Shown in pieces: positions 1 to 5,684 of a stretch of 9,694 nucleotides of DNA. The stretch is from CAYYHA01 sp964471535 (GTDB lineage: Bacteria; Myxococcota; Myxococcia; SLRQ01): positions 1-9,694 of the forward strand of contig CAYYHA010000158.1 in the NCBI GenBank assembly GCA_964471535.1, given 5' to 3'. Each line of letters starts with the position of its first letter. Within the stretch, counting starts at the first letter, position 1. The translations under genes and the position numbers were made by a program. Under the pieces are notes generated by a model that saw only the letters and a program-made list of their open reading frames with translations, had not been told where the DNA came from and did not search any database.

Positions 1-72
1 GACGGCGAGGAGGCTCGGCGCCGGGCGGCGCCGTCCCTCACGCGGGCCGCAAGCTCGTGCCAGGCCCGGACT

Positions 73-480
73 TCAGCGCTGCCAGCGCAGGAGCGAGAGC
101 TCGTCGGCCCGGTGCTGTTCGAGGCGCTCCCGGGCACTGCGCTCGGCGGCGTGGCGCCGGGAGACGACGCGCTCGACGGCCAGGGACTCGCCCCGCGCCG
201 TGCGCCACGCGGCACTCGCCTCCGCCGCCTGGGCCGCCGCCGCATCGAGCGCCCGGCGCGCCACCTCGATCCGCCGGGCCGCCGCCTGGGCGGCCCGCTC
301 GCGCAGCTGCCATTCGAGCGCCGACCCCGACTGGATCGCGAGGGCGTCGCGGCGCGCCAGCTCCGCCTCGAGTCGCCGCGCCGCCTCGAGTCGCCGCCGA
401 TCCGCCTCGGCAATCTTGATCCGCGCGCTCCGCTCCACGGCCGCCTTCCAGCGCGCCACACCTTCGAGTCGACGTCCCAT
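73..480 (-). CDS. fliJ: FliJ-like flagellar export chaperone
   Basis: Predicted cytoplasmic protein of 135 residues, close to the roughly 140-150 usual for FliJ, which works with the FliI/FliH export ATPase in the flagellar type III secretion system. The sequence is almost entirely charged helix rich in Arg, Glu and Ala, with no signal peptide or membrane segment, as expected for the FliJ antiparallel coiled coil. The C-terminal part (about residues 92-130, with AVERVVSRRHAAERSARERL and then EQHRADEL) follows the FliJ pattern of an 'EQ..xDE' tail. The ATG at 480 is preceded by AAAGGAG with 6 nt spacing. The gene is divergent from the flg operon and appears to be first in a leftward transcript. 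FliJ diverges strongly in sequence, so the assignment rests on length, coiled-coil character, tail motif and context. Another small flagellar coiled-coil protein is possible. Confidence 0.72.
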   Translation of the reverse strand: MGRRLEGVARWKAAVERSARIKIAEADRRRLEAARRLEAELARRDALAIQSGSALEWQLRERAAQAAARRIEVARRALDAAAAQAAEASAAWRTARGESLAVERVVSRRHAAERSARERLEQHRADELSLLRWQR

Positions 481-486
481 CCATCT

Positions 487-493
487 CTCCTTT
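487..493 (-). promoter_or_regulatory. Ribosome binding site of fliJ
   Basis: On the minus strand the bases read AAAGGAG, 6 nt before the ATG at 480. A second ATG lies 4 nt upstream (484) in another frame, only 2 nt from this site. The spacing therefore decides for the start at 480, which opens the FliJ-like frame. Confidence 0.7.
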
Positions 494-542
494 CGGCACG
501 GACCGGGTGGGGCTTGAGGCTGCCTCTCGACGCACGGCTCGG

Positions 543-558
543 GGCGCCGGCCGTGCCC
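543..558 (-). promoter_or_regulatory. Possible sigma54 -24/-12 promoter for fliJ
   Basis: On the minus strand the sequence is GGGCACGGCCGGCGCC. Against the sigma54 consensus TGGCACG-N4-TTGCA it matches 8 of 12 defined bases and keeps the invariant GG-N10-GC spacing. The predicted transcription start is near 532, giving a leader of about 52 nt before the fliJ ATG. The -24 part is good and the -12 part is poor except for the GC. In DNA this GC-rich a chance match is quite possible. Confidence 0.25.
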
Positions 559-592
559 ACGCCGCCGCCGCCCCGCCGCAGCCGGCCCCGGG

Positions 593-636
593 TACTTCCG
601 GTGCCGAATACTTCTGGTGCCGAATACTTCCGGTCC
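593..636. repeat. 16-bp tandem direct repeat, about 2.7 copies, in the divergent promoter region
   Basis: The unit is TACTTCYGGTGCCGAA. Copy 1 spans 593-608 and copy 2 spans 609-624, and the two differ at one base (C or T). Copy 3 (625-636) keeps the first ten bases and then decays. Within each full unit the 13 bases TTCYGGTGCCGAA form an imperfect dyad (TTC ... GAA). The block is the least GC-rich, most structured part of the intergenic region. It lies between the two candidate sigma54-type promoters, at about -122 to -79 from the predicted flgF start and -61 to -104 from the predicted fliJ start. That position suits an activator binding site, but the binding function is inferred. Confidence 0.8.
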
Positions 637-688
637 TCACTGCAGCCGGCGTTCCGTCGCGGCTCCGTCAAAAAGACGACGGATCCGC

Positions 689-704
689 TGGCATCGCCCC
701 TGCA
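689..704 (+). promoter_or_regulatory. Probable sigma54 -24/-12 promoter for the flg operon
   Basis: The sequence TGGCATCGCCCCTGCA matches the sigma54 consensus TGGCACG-N4-TTGCA at 9 of 12 defined bases, with exact GG-N10-GC spacing (GG at 690-691, GC at 702-703). The predicted transcription start is about 715, only 2 nt before the flgF ATG. Rod and hook genes are sigma54-dependent in many flagellated Proteobacteria. The repeat block upstream would be suitably placed for an enhancer-binding activator. No sigma70-like promoter was seen nearby. Confidence 0.45.
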
Positions 705-716
705 CAACGGGGGGGC

Positions 717-1424
717 ATGAGCAGTGGCATCTACATCGGCATGACAGGGGCGGCGGCCCGGGCGGCGGAGGTGGACCTCGTCTCCGACAACCTGGCCAAC
801 GCCGACACCCCCGGCTTCAAGGCGCGGCGCCTCGCCTTCGAGGCGGTGCTCTCCGCCCAGAGCGGCGGCCAGCGCGCCTATGCGAAGGCGGCCGGCGCGC
901 CGGTCGACCTCGGTGCCGGGCGCATCGAGACCACGGAGGATCCCATGCACATCGTTCCCGAAGACGGTGCCTTCCTGGCGGTGCGCGGTCCCGAGGGGCG
1001 CACCGTATTCACCCGCGACGGACGCTTGACGGTGGATGCCGACGGTCGGCTCCGGGCCGGCGACCACCTCCTCCTCGATGCCCGGGGAGAGGGCATCGTC
1101 GTGCCCCCGGGCGATCTGCCCACGATCACCGAGCGGGGCGAGGTGCGCATCGGGGACTTCGTCCTCGCGCGCATCCCCACCTTCCACGTCTCCGGTCCGG
1201 TCCGAAAGCTGGGGGCCTCCCTCATCGAGCCGGAGGATCCGAGTCAGGCCACCGAGAGTAAGGCCGGCGTCTTGGTGGGTGCGCTCGAGCGGGCCAACGT
1301 CAGCCCCCTCCAAGCCACCGTCGAGCTCATCTCCGCCCACCGCAGCTACGAGTCGGCGATGAAGGCGGTGGAGAGCTACGCCGAACTCGACCGGCGCGCC
1401 GCCACGCTCGGTCGGATCGGATGA
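717..1424 (+). CDS. flgF: Flagellar proximal rod protein FlgF
   Basis: Predicted 235-residue axial protein of the flagellar rod, exported through the flagellar type III apparatus and placed on the periplasmic side of the basal body. The N-terminus MSSGIYIGMTGAA followed by the rod/hook signature DNLANADTPGFKA (about residues 24-36) is the conserved N-terminal helix of the family. The C-terminus (about 190-224, with ERANVSPLQATVELISAHRS) is the matching C-terminal helix. Length is slightly under the usual 240-250. The start at 717 is chosen because it places the family N-terminus at residue 1. The frame stays open upstream to 507, but that extension is low-complexity and covers the promoter region. 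There is no ordinary Shine-Dalgarno sequence, only a run of G before the ATG. It is first in the flg operon. FlgF is preferred over FlgG because flgG follows directly and because of its FlgF-like N-terminus. Confidence 0.9.
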   Translation: MSSGIYIGMTGAAARAAEVDLVSDNLANADTPGFKARRLAFEAVLSAQSGGQRAYAKAAGAPVDLGAGRIETTEDPMHIVPEDGAFLAVRGPEGRTVFTRDGRLTVDADGRLRAGDHLLLDARGEGIVVPPGDLPTITERGEVRIGDFVLARIPTFHVSGPVRKLGASLIEPEDPSQATESKAGVLVGALERANVSPLQATVELISAHRSYESAMKAVESYAELDRRAATLGRIG

Positions 1425-1431
1425 CCCGTCC

Positions 1432-1446
1432 TGTGCCTTCGGGACA
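1432..1446 (+). other. Small UUCG-loop hairpin in the flgF-flgG gap
   Basis: The transcript here can fold as TGTGCC-TTCG-GGACA: five pairs with one bulged G, closed by a C-G pair around a UUCG tetraloop. It sits just after the flgF stop, in the only sizeable gap of the operon (49 nt). No U-run follows, so it is not a standard terminator. It may be an mRNA stability or processing element, or chance. Confidence 0.3.
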
Positions 1447-1473
1447 CCTCACCCCCACCCAGGAGCAAAGAAG

Positions 1474-2253
1474 ATGCTGAAGTCCCTGAACACGGCTGCC
1501 ACCGGCATGGATGCGCAGCAGAAGAAGATGGACACGATCGCCAACAACCTGGCGAACGTGAACACGACCGGCTTCAAGAAGAGCCGAACCGAGTTCGAAG
1601 AGGTCTACGTGGAGACGCTGCGGCGGGCTGATGCCCCGGAGCTGGGCGGCCGGCCGGCGCCGCTGGAGACGGGGCTGGGCGTCCGCACCGTGGCGACGAC
1701 GCGCAGCTTCGCCCAGGGCAACCTGGTGGGCACCGAGAATCCCCTGGACCTGGCCATCGAGGGAGACGGCTTCTTCCAGGTGCGCCAGCCCGACGGCACC
1801 GTCGCCTACACGCGTGCAGGCAACTTTCGCCTCGATGCCACCGGTCGCCTCGTCACGCAGCACGGCGAGGCCATCGAGCCCGAGATCGTGGTGCCCACCG
1901 ACGCCACCGGGATCACCGTGCAGCGCGACGGCCTCGTTCTGGCCACGGTTCCGGGCCGCACCGAGCCCATCGAGGTGGGCACCCTCGAGCTCGTGCTCTT
2001 CCCCAACCCGGGCGGACTCGAGGGCATGGGGCGCAACCTCTTCCGGGAGACGCCGGGCAGTGGAGCGCCCCTGCGCACGCTGCCAGGTGAGGAGGGCGCG
2101 GGGGGCATCGCCCAAGGCTTCCTCGAAACCAGCAACGTCACCGCCGTCGAGGAGATGATCGAGATGATCACCACGCAGCGGGCCTACGAGATGAACTCCA
2201 AGGTGATCCAAACCGTGGACCAGATGCTGCAGCGGCTCGCGAACTTGAGGTAG
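1474..2253 (+). CDS. flgG: Flagellar distal rod protein FlgG
   Basis: Distal rod subunit of 259 residues, matching the usual FlgG length of about 260. It polymerises beyond FlgF and passes through the P- and L-rings. The N-terminus MLKSLNTAATGM and ANNLANVNTTGFKKSR (about 23-38) are textbook FlgG motifs. The central region carries EGDGFFQV (96-103) and YTRAGNF (112-118). The C-terminus has GFLETSNV (215-222) and EMIEMITTQRAYEMNSKVI (227-245). A clear Shine-Dalgarno sequence, AGGAG at 1461-1465, lies 8 nt before the ATG. It is the best conserved protein of the window. It follows flgF after 49 nt and is followed 4 nt later by flgA. Confidence 0.97.
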   Translation: MLKSLNTAATGMDAQQKKMDTIANNLANVNTTGFKKSRTEFEEVYVETLRRADAPELGGRPAPLETGLGVRTVATTRSFAQGNLVGTENPLDLAIEGDGFFQVRQPDGTVAYTRAGNFRLDATGRLVTQHGEAIEPEIVVPTDATGITVQRDGLVLATVPGRTEPIEVGTLELVLFPNPGGLEGMGRNLFRETPGSGAPLRTLPGEEGAGGIAQGFLETSNVTAVEEMIEMITTQRAYEMNSKVIQTVDQMLQRLANLR

Positions 2254-2257
2254 CGCG

Positions 2258-2902
2258 ATGCGTGCGGCCCTTTCCTGCCTGCTCCTGGTGCCACCCCTCG
2301 CCGCCTCGGCGCGCCCGATCCCCGCTGGTCTTCGCCATGCGGTGGAGAAGGCCCGCGTGGCGCCCGTGGTGCGGGTGGAGATCGAGACCTACGCGGTGCG
2401 CACGCCTCGAGGCTGTCGAATCGGGTCGTACGTCGTGACAACGCCCATCGAGGCCAGCGGCCGCTACCGCCTCCGGGTGAAGGGGCGCGACACACAGGGG
2501 CGCCGGTGCCAGGCGTGGGGCGTGGTCGAGGTGCGCGCGTATGCGCGCCTTCCCGTGGCCACGCGGGCCATCGAAGCCGGAGCCCCCGTCGCTCCTGCCG
2601 TTCGCTACGAGGAGCGCGCCATGCGCCCGGGCCTGCGTCCCGCCGCCGCCGTGCCGCCCGATGCGGTCGCCGCGCGGCGGGTCCCCGCGGGTGCGGTGCT
2701 GCGCCCGAGTGACCTTCGGGCCGCGGGTCCGCGCCCTGGCGATCCGGTGCGTGTGGTCTTCCAGCAGGGCGCCCTCCGCATCGAAGACCGTGGCCGACTC
2801 CTTCCCTGTCGTTCCGGCCGCGCCTGCGCCCAGCTCTCCACCGGCCGGCGGGTGGAGGGGCGCCTCGAAGGGAACCGACTCTGGGTGGAGGCGCTCCCAT
2901 GA
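2258..2902 (+). CDS. flgA: P-ring assembly chaperone FlgA
   Basis: Periplasmic chaperone of 214 residues that assists assembly of FlgI into the P-ring. An N-terminal Sec signal peptide is visible (MRAALSCLLLVPPLAASA, probable cleavage near residue 18). A SAF-type region spans about residues 96-156 (LPVATRAIEAGAPV ... VPAGAVLRPSDL), followed by the FlgA C-terminal module (160-214) with VRVVFQQGALRIEDRGRLLP and STGRRVEGRL. The mature part has four cysteines (53, 84, 184, 190), which may form disulfides in the periplasm. The start lies 4 nt after the flgG stop. The Shine-Dalgarno-like TTGAGG (2245-2250) is inside the end of flgG, so translation is probably coupled. Its stop overlaps the flgH start as ATGA. 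Confidence 0.92.
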   Translation: MRAALSCLLLVPPLAASARPIPAGLRHAVEKARVAPVVRVEIETYAVRTPRGCRIGSYVVTTPIEASGRYRLRVKGRDTQGRRCQAWGVVEVRAYARLPVATRAIEAGAPVAPAVRYEERAMRPGLRPAAAVPPDAVAARRVPAGAVLRPSDLRAAGPRPGDPVRVVFQQGALRIEDRGRLLPCRSGRACAQLSTGRRVEGRLEGNRLWVEALP

Positions 2903-3579
2903 AGCACTTTCGTGTCACATGTGGTCTTGCGACGTTCTTCCTGCTCGGCGCTTGCGGCCCGGCGCACATCGCCGAGTACCAGCCGAAACGCCGGCACTAT
3001 GAGATGGACGTCGACGTGGAGGCGGGACAGGTGGAGCCGGCGAAGGGCAGCCTGTACCGGGGAGGCAACCTCTTCGTGGACCACCGGGCCTGGCGCCCCG
3101 GGGACATCTTGGTCATCGAGGTGGAGGAGGAGGCGGATGCGCAGCGCGGCGCCGACACGAGCCTCTCCCGCGATTCGAAGACCGAGGCGGCCATCCAGAG
3201 CTTCCTCGGGCTGGTGGGCCGACTGCAGGCGGCGGGCGTGGATCCCTCGCTCGCCGTCCGGTCCTCCTCGAGCTTCAGCGGCGGGGGAGAGACGCGGCGC
3301 AGCGAGCGCCTGACCGCCACGGTCCCGGCGACGGTGCGCAAGATCCTGCCCAGCGGCAACCTCTTCGTCGAGGGGCACCGGGTGGTGCTCGTGAACGAGG
3401 AGGAGCAGCACTTCTACATCTCCGGGGTGGTGCGCCCCATCGACATCGACCAGAACAACAGCGTCAAGAGCACCCGCGTCGCCGACGCCGAGATCGAATT
3501 CACGGGCCGCGGCGTGCTCACCGACACGCAACGTCAGGGCTTCTTCGCCCGCTACTTCGGCTGGCTCTGGCCCTTCTAG
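2899..3579 (+). CDS. flgH: Flagellar L-ring lipoprotein FlgH
   Basis: Outer-membrane L-ring subunit of 226 residues, the normal length. The N-terminus is a lipoprotein signal peptide with the lipobox LGAC, so Cys19 should be lipidated after signal peptidase II cleavage. Family motifs follow in order: SLYRGGNLFVDHRAWRPGDI (about 51-70), VEEEADAQRGADT (75-87), the Ser/Gly-rich stretch SSSSFSGGGETRRSERLTA (122-140), VRKILPSGNLFVEGHR (146-161), and SGVVRPIDIDQNNSVKSTRV (175-194), with an aromatic end GWLWPF. The start overlaps the flgA stop by 4 nt (ATGA), suggesting coupled translation. The context flgA-flgH-flgI is classical for ring genes. Confidence 0.97.
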   Translation: MKHFRVTCGLATFFLLGACGPAHIAEYQPKRRHYEMDVDVEAGQVEPAKGSLYRGGNLFVDHRAWRPGDILVIEVEEEADAQRGADTSLSRDSKTEAAIQSFLGLVGRLQAAGVDPSLAVRSSSSFSGGGETRRSERLTATVPATVRKILPSGNLFVEGHRVVLVNEEEQHFYISGVVRPIDIDQNNSVKSTRVADAEIEFTGRGVLTDTQRQGFFARYFGWLWPF

Positions 3580-3589
3580 GAGGTGGAGG
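3578..3589 (+). promoter_or_regulatory. Strong ribosome binding site of flgI
   Basis: The bases AGGAGGTGGAGG lie directly between the flgH stop and the flgI ATG. AGGAGG (3578-3583) begins inside the flgH TAG and stands 6 nt before the ATG. This is the strongest Shine-Dalgarno sequence of the window and fits the need for many FlgI copies per P-ring. Confidence 0.8.
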
Positions 3590-4714
3590 ATGCGACCCGA
3601 CCGCTACGCCGTCGTCACCCTCGCCGTCGTCCTCGCCGCCGGCGTCTCGGGCCCACCCCGTCTCGCCGCCGCTGCACCGGTGCGCATCAAGGACCTCGCG
3701 CAGGTCGAGGGCATGCGCGACAACGTGCTCTACGGCTACGGACTGGTGGTGGGCCTGCCGGGAACCGGTGACACCGCCCGCGTCTTCTTCACCCACCAAT
3801 CCATCAGCTCGATGCTGGGTCGCCTGGGCATTCGGGTGGACCCCCGGGAGGTGCGGGTCCGCAACGTCGCCGCGGTCATGGTCACCGCCCGACTGCCCAA
3901 CTTCGCCCGGCCGGGCGCGCGCATCGACGTCGAGGTCTCGAGTCTCGGAAACGCCCGGTCGCTGGCCGGCGGCGTGCTCCTGGCCACGCCCCTGCAAGGA
4001 CCCGACGGCAAGACCTACGCGGTCGCGCAGGGGCCGGTGCAGGCCGGTGGCTTCGACGTGCGCGCCCGCGGGAGTCGCGTCAGCTACAACATGCCCACGA
4101 CGGGACGGGTGCCAGGTGGGGGCACCATCGAGGTCGCGGTACGTCCGAAGCTCGACGGCGCTCCCCTTCGCCTCGCTCTGAAGGAGCCCGACTTCACCAC
4201 GGCCATCCGCATGGCAGAGGCCATCGAGGCCGAGGTGGGCGAGGGGACGGCCAAGGCGGTGGATCCCGCGACGGTGGAGGTGACCGTCCCCCAGAACGAG
4301 AGCGCCATGCAGGTGATGGCCCGCATCGAGGGCATCGAGGTGGATGCCGATCAGCGGGCGCGCGTGGTGATCAGCGAGCGCACGGGCACGGTGGTGGCCG
4401 GCGCCCACGTGCGCATCCGCGAGGTGGCGGTGGCCCACGGGTCACTGCGCATCTCCATCGAGCGGCAGCCGGTGATCTCTCAGCCCCCGGCGGGCCTCCT
4501 CGGCGGGGGCCGCGGCCGCACGGTTCGGGACGAGACGAATCGAATCCGCGCCAATGAGGCGCCGGCGAAGGTGGTGCACCTGCCCGCTGCGACCACGGTG
4601 GCCGATCTGGTGGCGGCGCTGAACGCGCTCGGGGCACGGCCTCGGGATCTCATCGCCATCTTGCAGGCGATGAAGGCCGCCGGCGCCCTCGATGCCGACC
4701 TAGAGGTGATCTGA
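3590..4714 (+). CDS. flgI: Flagellar P-ring protein FlgI
   Basis: P-ring subunit of 374 residues, close to the usual 365-370, assembled around the rod in the periplasm with FlgA's help. It has a Sec signal peptide (MRPDRYAVVTLAVVLAAGVS, then an Ala-rich cleavage region near residues 26-29). The mature N-terminus reads VRIKDLAQVEGMRDNVLYGY (31-50), followed by GLVVGLPGTGDT (51-62), NVAAVMVTARLP (92-103), PGARIDVEVSSLGNARSLAGG (109-128), LLATPLQGPDG, and near the end TTVADLVAALNALGARPRDL and IAILQAMKAAGALDADLEVI. All are standard FlgI signatures. The protein contains no cysteine, unlike enteric FlgI, which forms a disulfide. Its TGA shares one base with the ATG of the following flgJ-like gene. 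Confidence 0.97.
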   Translation: MRPDRYAVVTLAVVLAAGVSGPPRLAAAAPVRIKDLAQVEGMRDNVLYGYGLVVGLPGTGDTARVFFTHQSISSMLGRLGIRVDPREVRVRNVAAVMVTARLPNFARPGARIDVEVSSLGNARSLAGGVLLATPLQGPDGKTYAVAQGPVQAGGFDVRARGSRVSYNMPTTGRVPGGGTIEVAVRPKLDGAPLRLALKEPDFTTAIRMAEAIEAEVGEGTAKAVDPATVEVTVPQNESAMQVMARIEGIEVDADQRARVVISERTGTVVAGAHVRIREVAVAHGSLRISIERQPVISQPPAGLLGGGRGRTVRDETNRIRANEAPAKVVHLPAATTVADLVAALNALGARPRDLIAILQAMKAAGALDADLEVI

Positions 4715-5370
4715 TGGACCCCGTGCGCGATCCAAAGGCAGCCCTCGAAGCGCTCCTCATCCGAACCTTGCTCGAGACGAGCGGTGCCTTCGAGGGAGGC
4801 GGCGGCGCCGGCGCGCCGGTGCGAAGCGGCCTCTTCCTCGAGGCGCTCTCGGGCGCACTCGCCGAGGCGGGGGGGCTGGGCCTGGCCCCACTCCTCGACC
4901 CCACCGCCGCCGCGCCCGAGGCCGGGCACCGGCCACCGGAGGGCGACCCAATCCCCGGGGTGCCGGAGCGCGTCACCTCTTCCTTCGGGATGCGCCGGGA
5001 CCCGCTGACCGGGGAGGCCCGCTTCCATGCCGGTGTGGACCTCGCGGCGCCCGAGGGCGCGCCCATCGCCGCGCTGCGGGGCGGGCGGGTGCGCTTCGCC
5101 GGTCGGCGCGGCGGGTACGGGCAGATGGTGGAGATCGACCACGGCGACGGCACCACCACCCGCTACGCCCATGCGTCGGAACTCCTCGTAAAAACAGGGG
5201 ATTGGGTCGAGGAGGGGCAGCTTGTGGCCCGCGTGGGGCACAGCGGGCGCGCCACCGGTCCCCACCTGCACCTCGAGGTCCGGCGCGCCGGGCGGCCGGT
5301 CGATCCGCGTCAGGCCCTTAATCGGTATGCGGCCCGTGCCGATACCGCGGATGGCGGAGGACTCCGATGA
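4714..5370 (+). CDS. flgJ: FlgJ-type rod-cap domain fused to an M23 (LytM) peptidase
   Basis: Protein of 218 residues with two parts. Residues 8-61 resemble the FlgJ rod-binding domain: KAALEALLIRTLLETSGAF and then LFLEALSGALAEAGGLGLAPLL, equivalent to the family's 'FE..FL..ML' helix and 'ML...LA..LA..GGLGLA..L' helix. Residues 84-205 form a complete M23 zinc metallopeptidase domain: SSFGMRRDPLTG, HAGVDLAAPEG (zinc ligands H105 and D109), catalytic-type H153 in RYAHAS, and GPHLHLEV with H184 and zinc ligand H186. Canonical FlgJ carries a GH73 glucosaminidase, which cuts glycan. This domain should cut peptide cross-links. No Sec signal is visible, which agrees with export through the flagellar apparatus. 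It starts with TGATG overlap on flgI and has AGAGGTGA (4702-4709) as a ribosome site. The domain calls are firm; its role as rod cap plus local wall opener is inferred from domain and position. Confidence 0.85.
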   Translation: MDPVRDPKAALEALLIRTLLETSGAFEGGGGAGAPVRSGLFLEALSGALAEAGGLGLAPLLDPTAAAPEAGHRPPEGDPIPGVPERVTSSFGMRRDPLTGEARFHAGVDLAAPEGAPIAALRGGRVRFAGRRGGYGQMVEIDHGDGTTTRYAHASELLVKTGDWVEEGQLVARVGHSGRATGPHLHLEVRRAGRPVDPRQALNRYAARADTADGGGLR

Positions 5371-5377
5371 CTCCGCC

Positions 5378-5389
5378 AAAGGAAAGAGG
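5378..5389 (+). promoter_or_regulatory. Ribosome binding site of flgM
   Basis: The bases AAAGGAAAGAGG precede the ATG at 5392, with AAAGGA 8 nt away. This selects the flgM frame over the overlapping ATG at 5367, which lies in another frame and has no such site. Confidence 0.6.
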
Positions 5390-5391
5390 CC

Positions 5392-5682
5392 ATGAAGGTC
5401 AAGGGCACGAAGAACCTGGAAGCAGTCAAACCCGCGCACGCGGCGCCGGAGGCGAGGCGGGCGGCGGTCCGGGATCGCGTGAGCACCGATGCAGCGGCAC
5501 GCCTCGAGGCAGCAGTGACCGAGGCGCAGCGCCAGGCGGGCCTCGACCGGGCGGCCCGGCTCGAGGCGCTGGAGGCGGCGGTGAAGAGTGGGGTGTACCG
5601 GCCGGATCCGCAGCGGATCGCGCAGGAGATCCTCTACTCGGCGGAGCTGGCGGCACGGCTGCGGGCGATGTTGAAGCGATAG
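5392..5682 (+). CDS. flgM: Anti-sigma28 factor FlgM
   Basis: Small protein of 96 residues (FlgM is usually about 90-100) that binds sigma28 (FliA) in the cytoplasm and is exported when the hook is complete, which releases late flagellar genes. The N-terminal half is hydrophilic and probably disordered, as FlgM is known to be. The C-terminal half holds the sigma-binding helices: AARLEALEAAVKSGVYRPDP (about 54-73) then QRIAQEILYSAELAARL (74-90), matching the family pattern 'I...I..G.Y.vd...iA..ll'. It lies 21 nt after flgJ and 2 nt before flgN, next to the filament-junction genes, a common FlgM location. Confidence 0.9.
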   Translation: MKVKGTKNLEAVKPAHAAPEARRAAVRDRVSTDAAARLEAAVTEAQRQAGLDRAARLEALEAAVKSGVYRPDPQRIAQEILYSAELAARLRAMLKR

Positions 5683-5684
5683 CG

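Noticed and set aside
1..72. Start of the next leftward gene, with a GTG at 39-41 on the minus strand
   Set aside because: Only 41 bases would be inside the window and no ribosome site precedes the GTG. fliK would be a common neighbour after fliJ, but nothing in these bases identifies it.
603..626. GCCGAATA within the repeats as a sigma28 -10 element (consensus GCCGATAA)
   Set aside because: No TAAA-type -35 element is found at the required distance for either copy.
507..716. Longer flgF reading frame starting at a GTG at 507
   Set aside because: The extension is low-complexity and covers the repeats and promoter matches. The FlgF family N-terminus begins at 717.
3583..3771. Short frame starting at the GTG at 3583 just before flgI
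   Set aside because: An Arg-rich shadow of flgI in another frame; the strong ribosome site and family N-terminus support the ATG at 3590.
5648..5663. sigma54-like TGGCGGCACGGCTGCG inside the end of flgM, before flgN
   Set aside because: It keeps GG-N10-GC but matches only about 7 of 12 bases, and lies within coding sequence where such matches are expected by chance at this G+C content.
5367..5684. Upstream extension of flgN starting at the ATG at 5367
   Set aside because: It overlaps flgM in another frame and is Gly/Arg-rich low-complexity sequence. FlgN-like sequence begins only after 5685.
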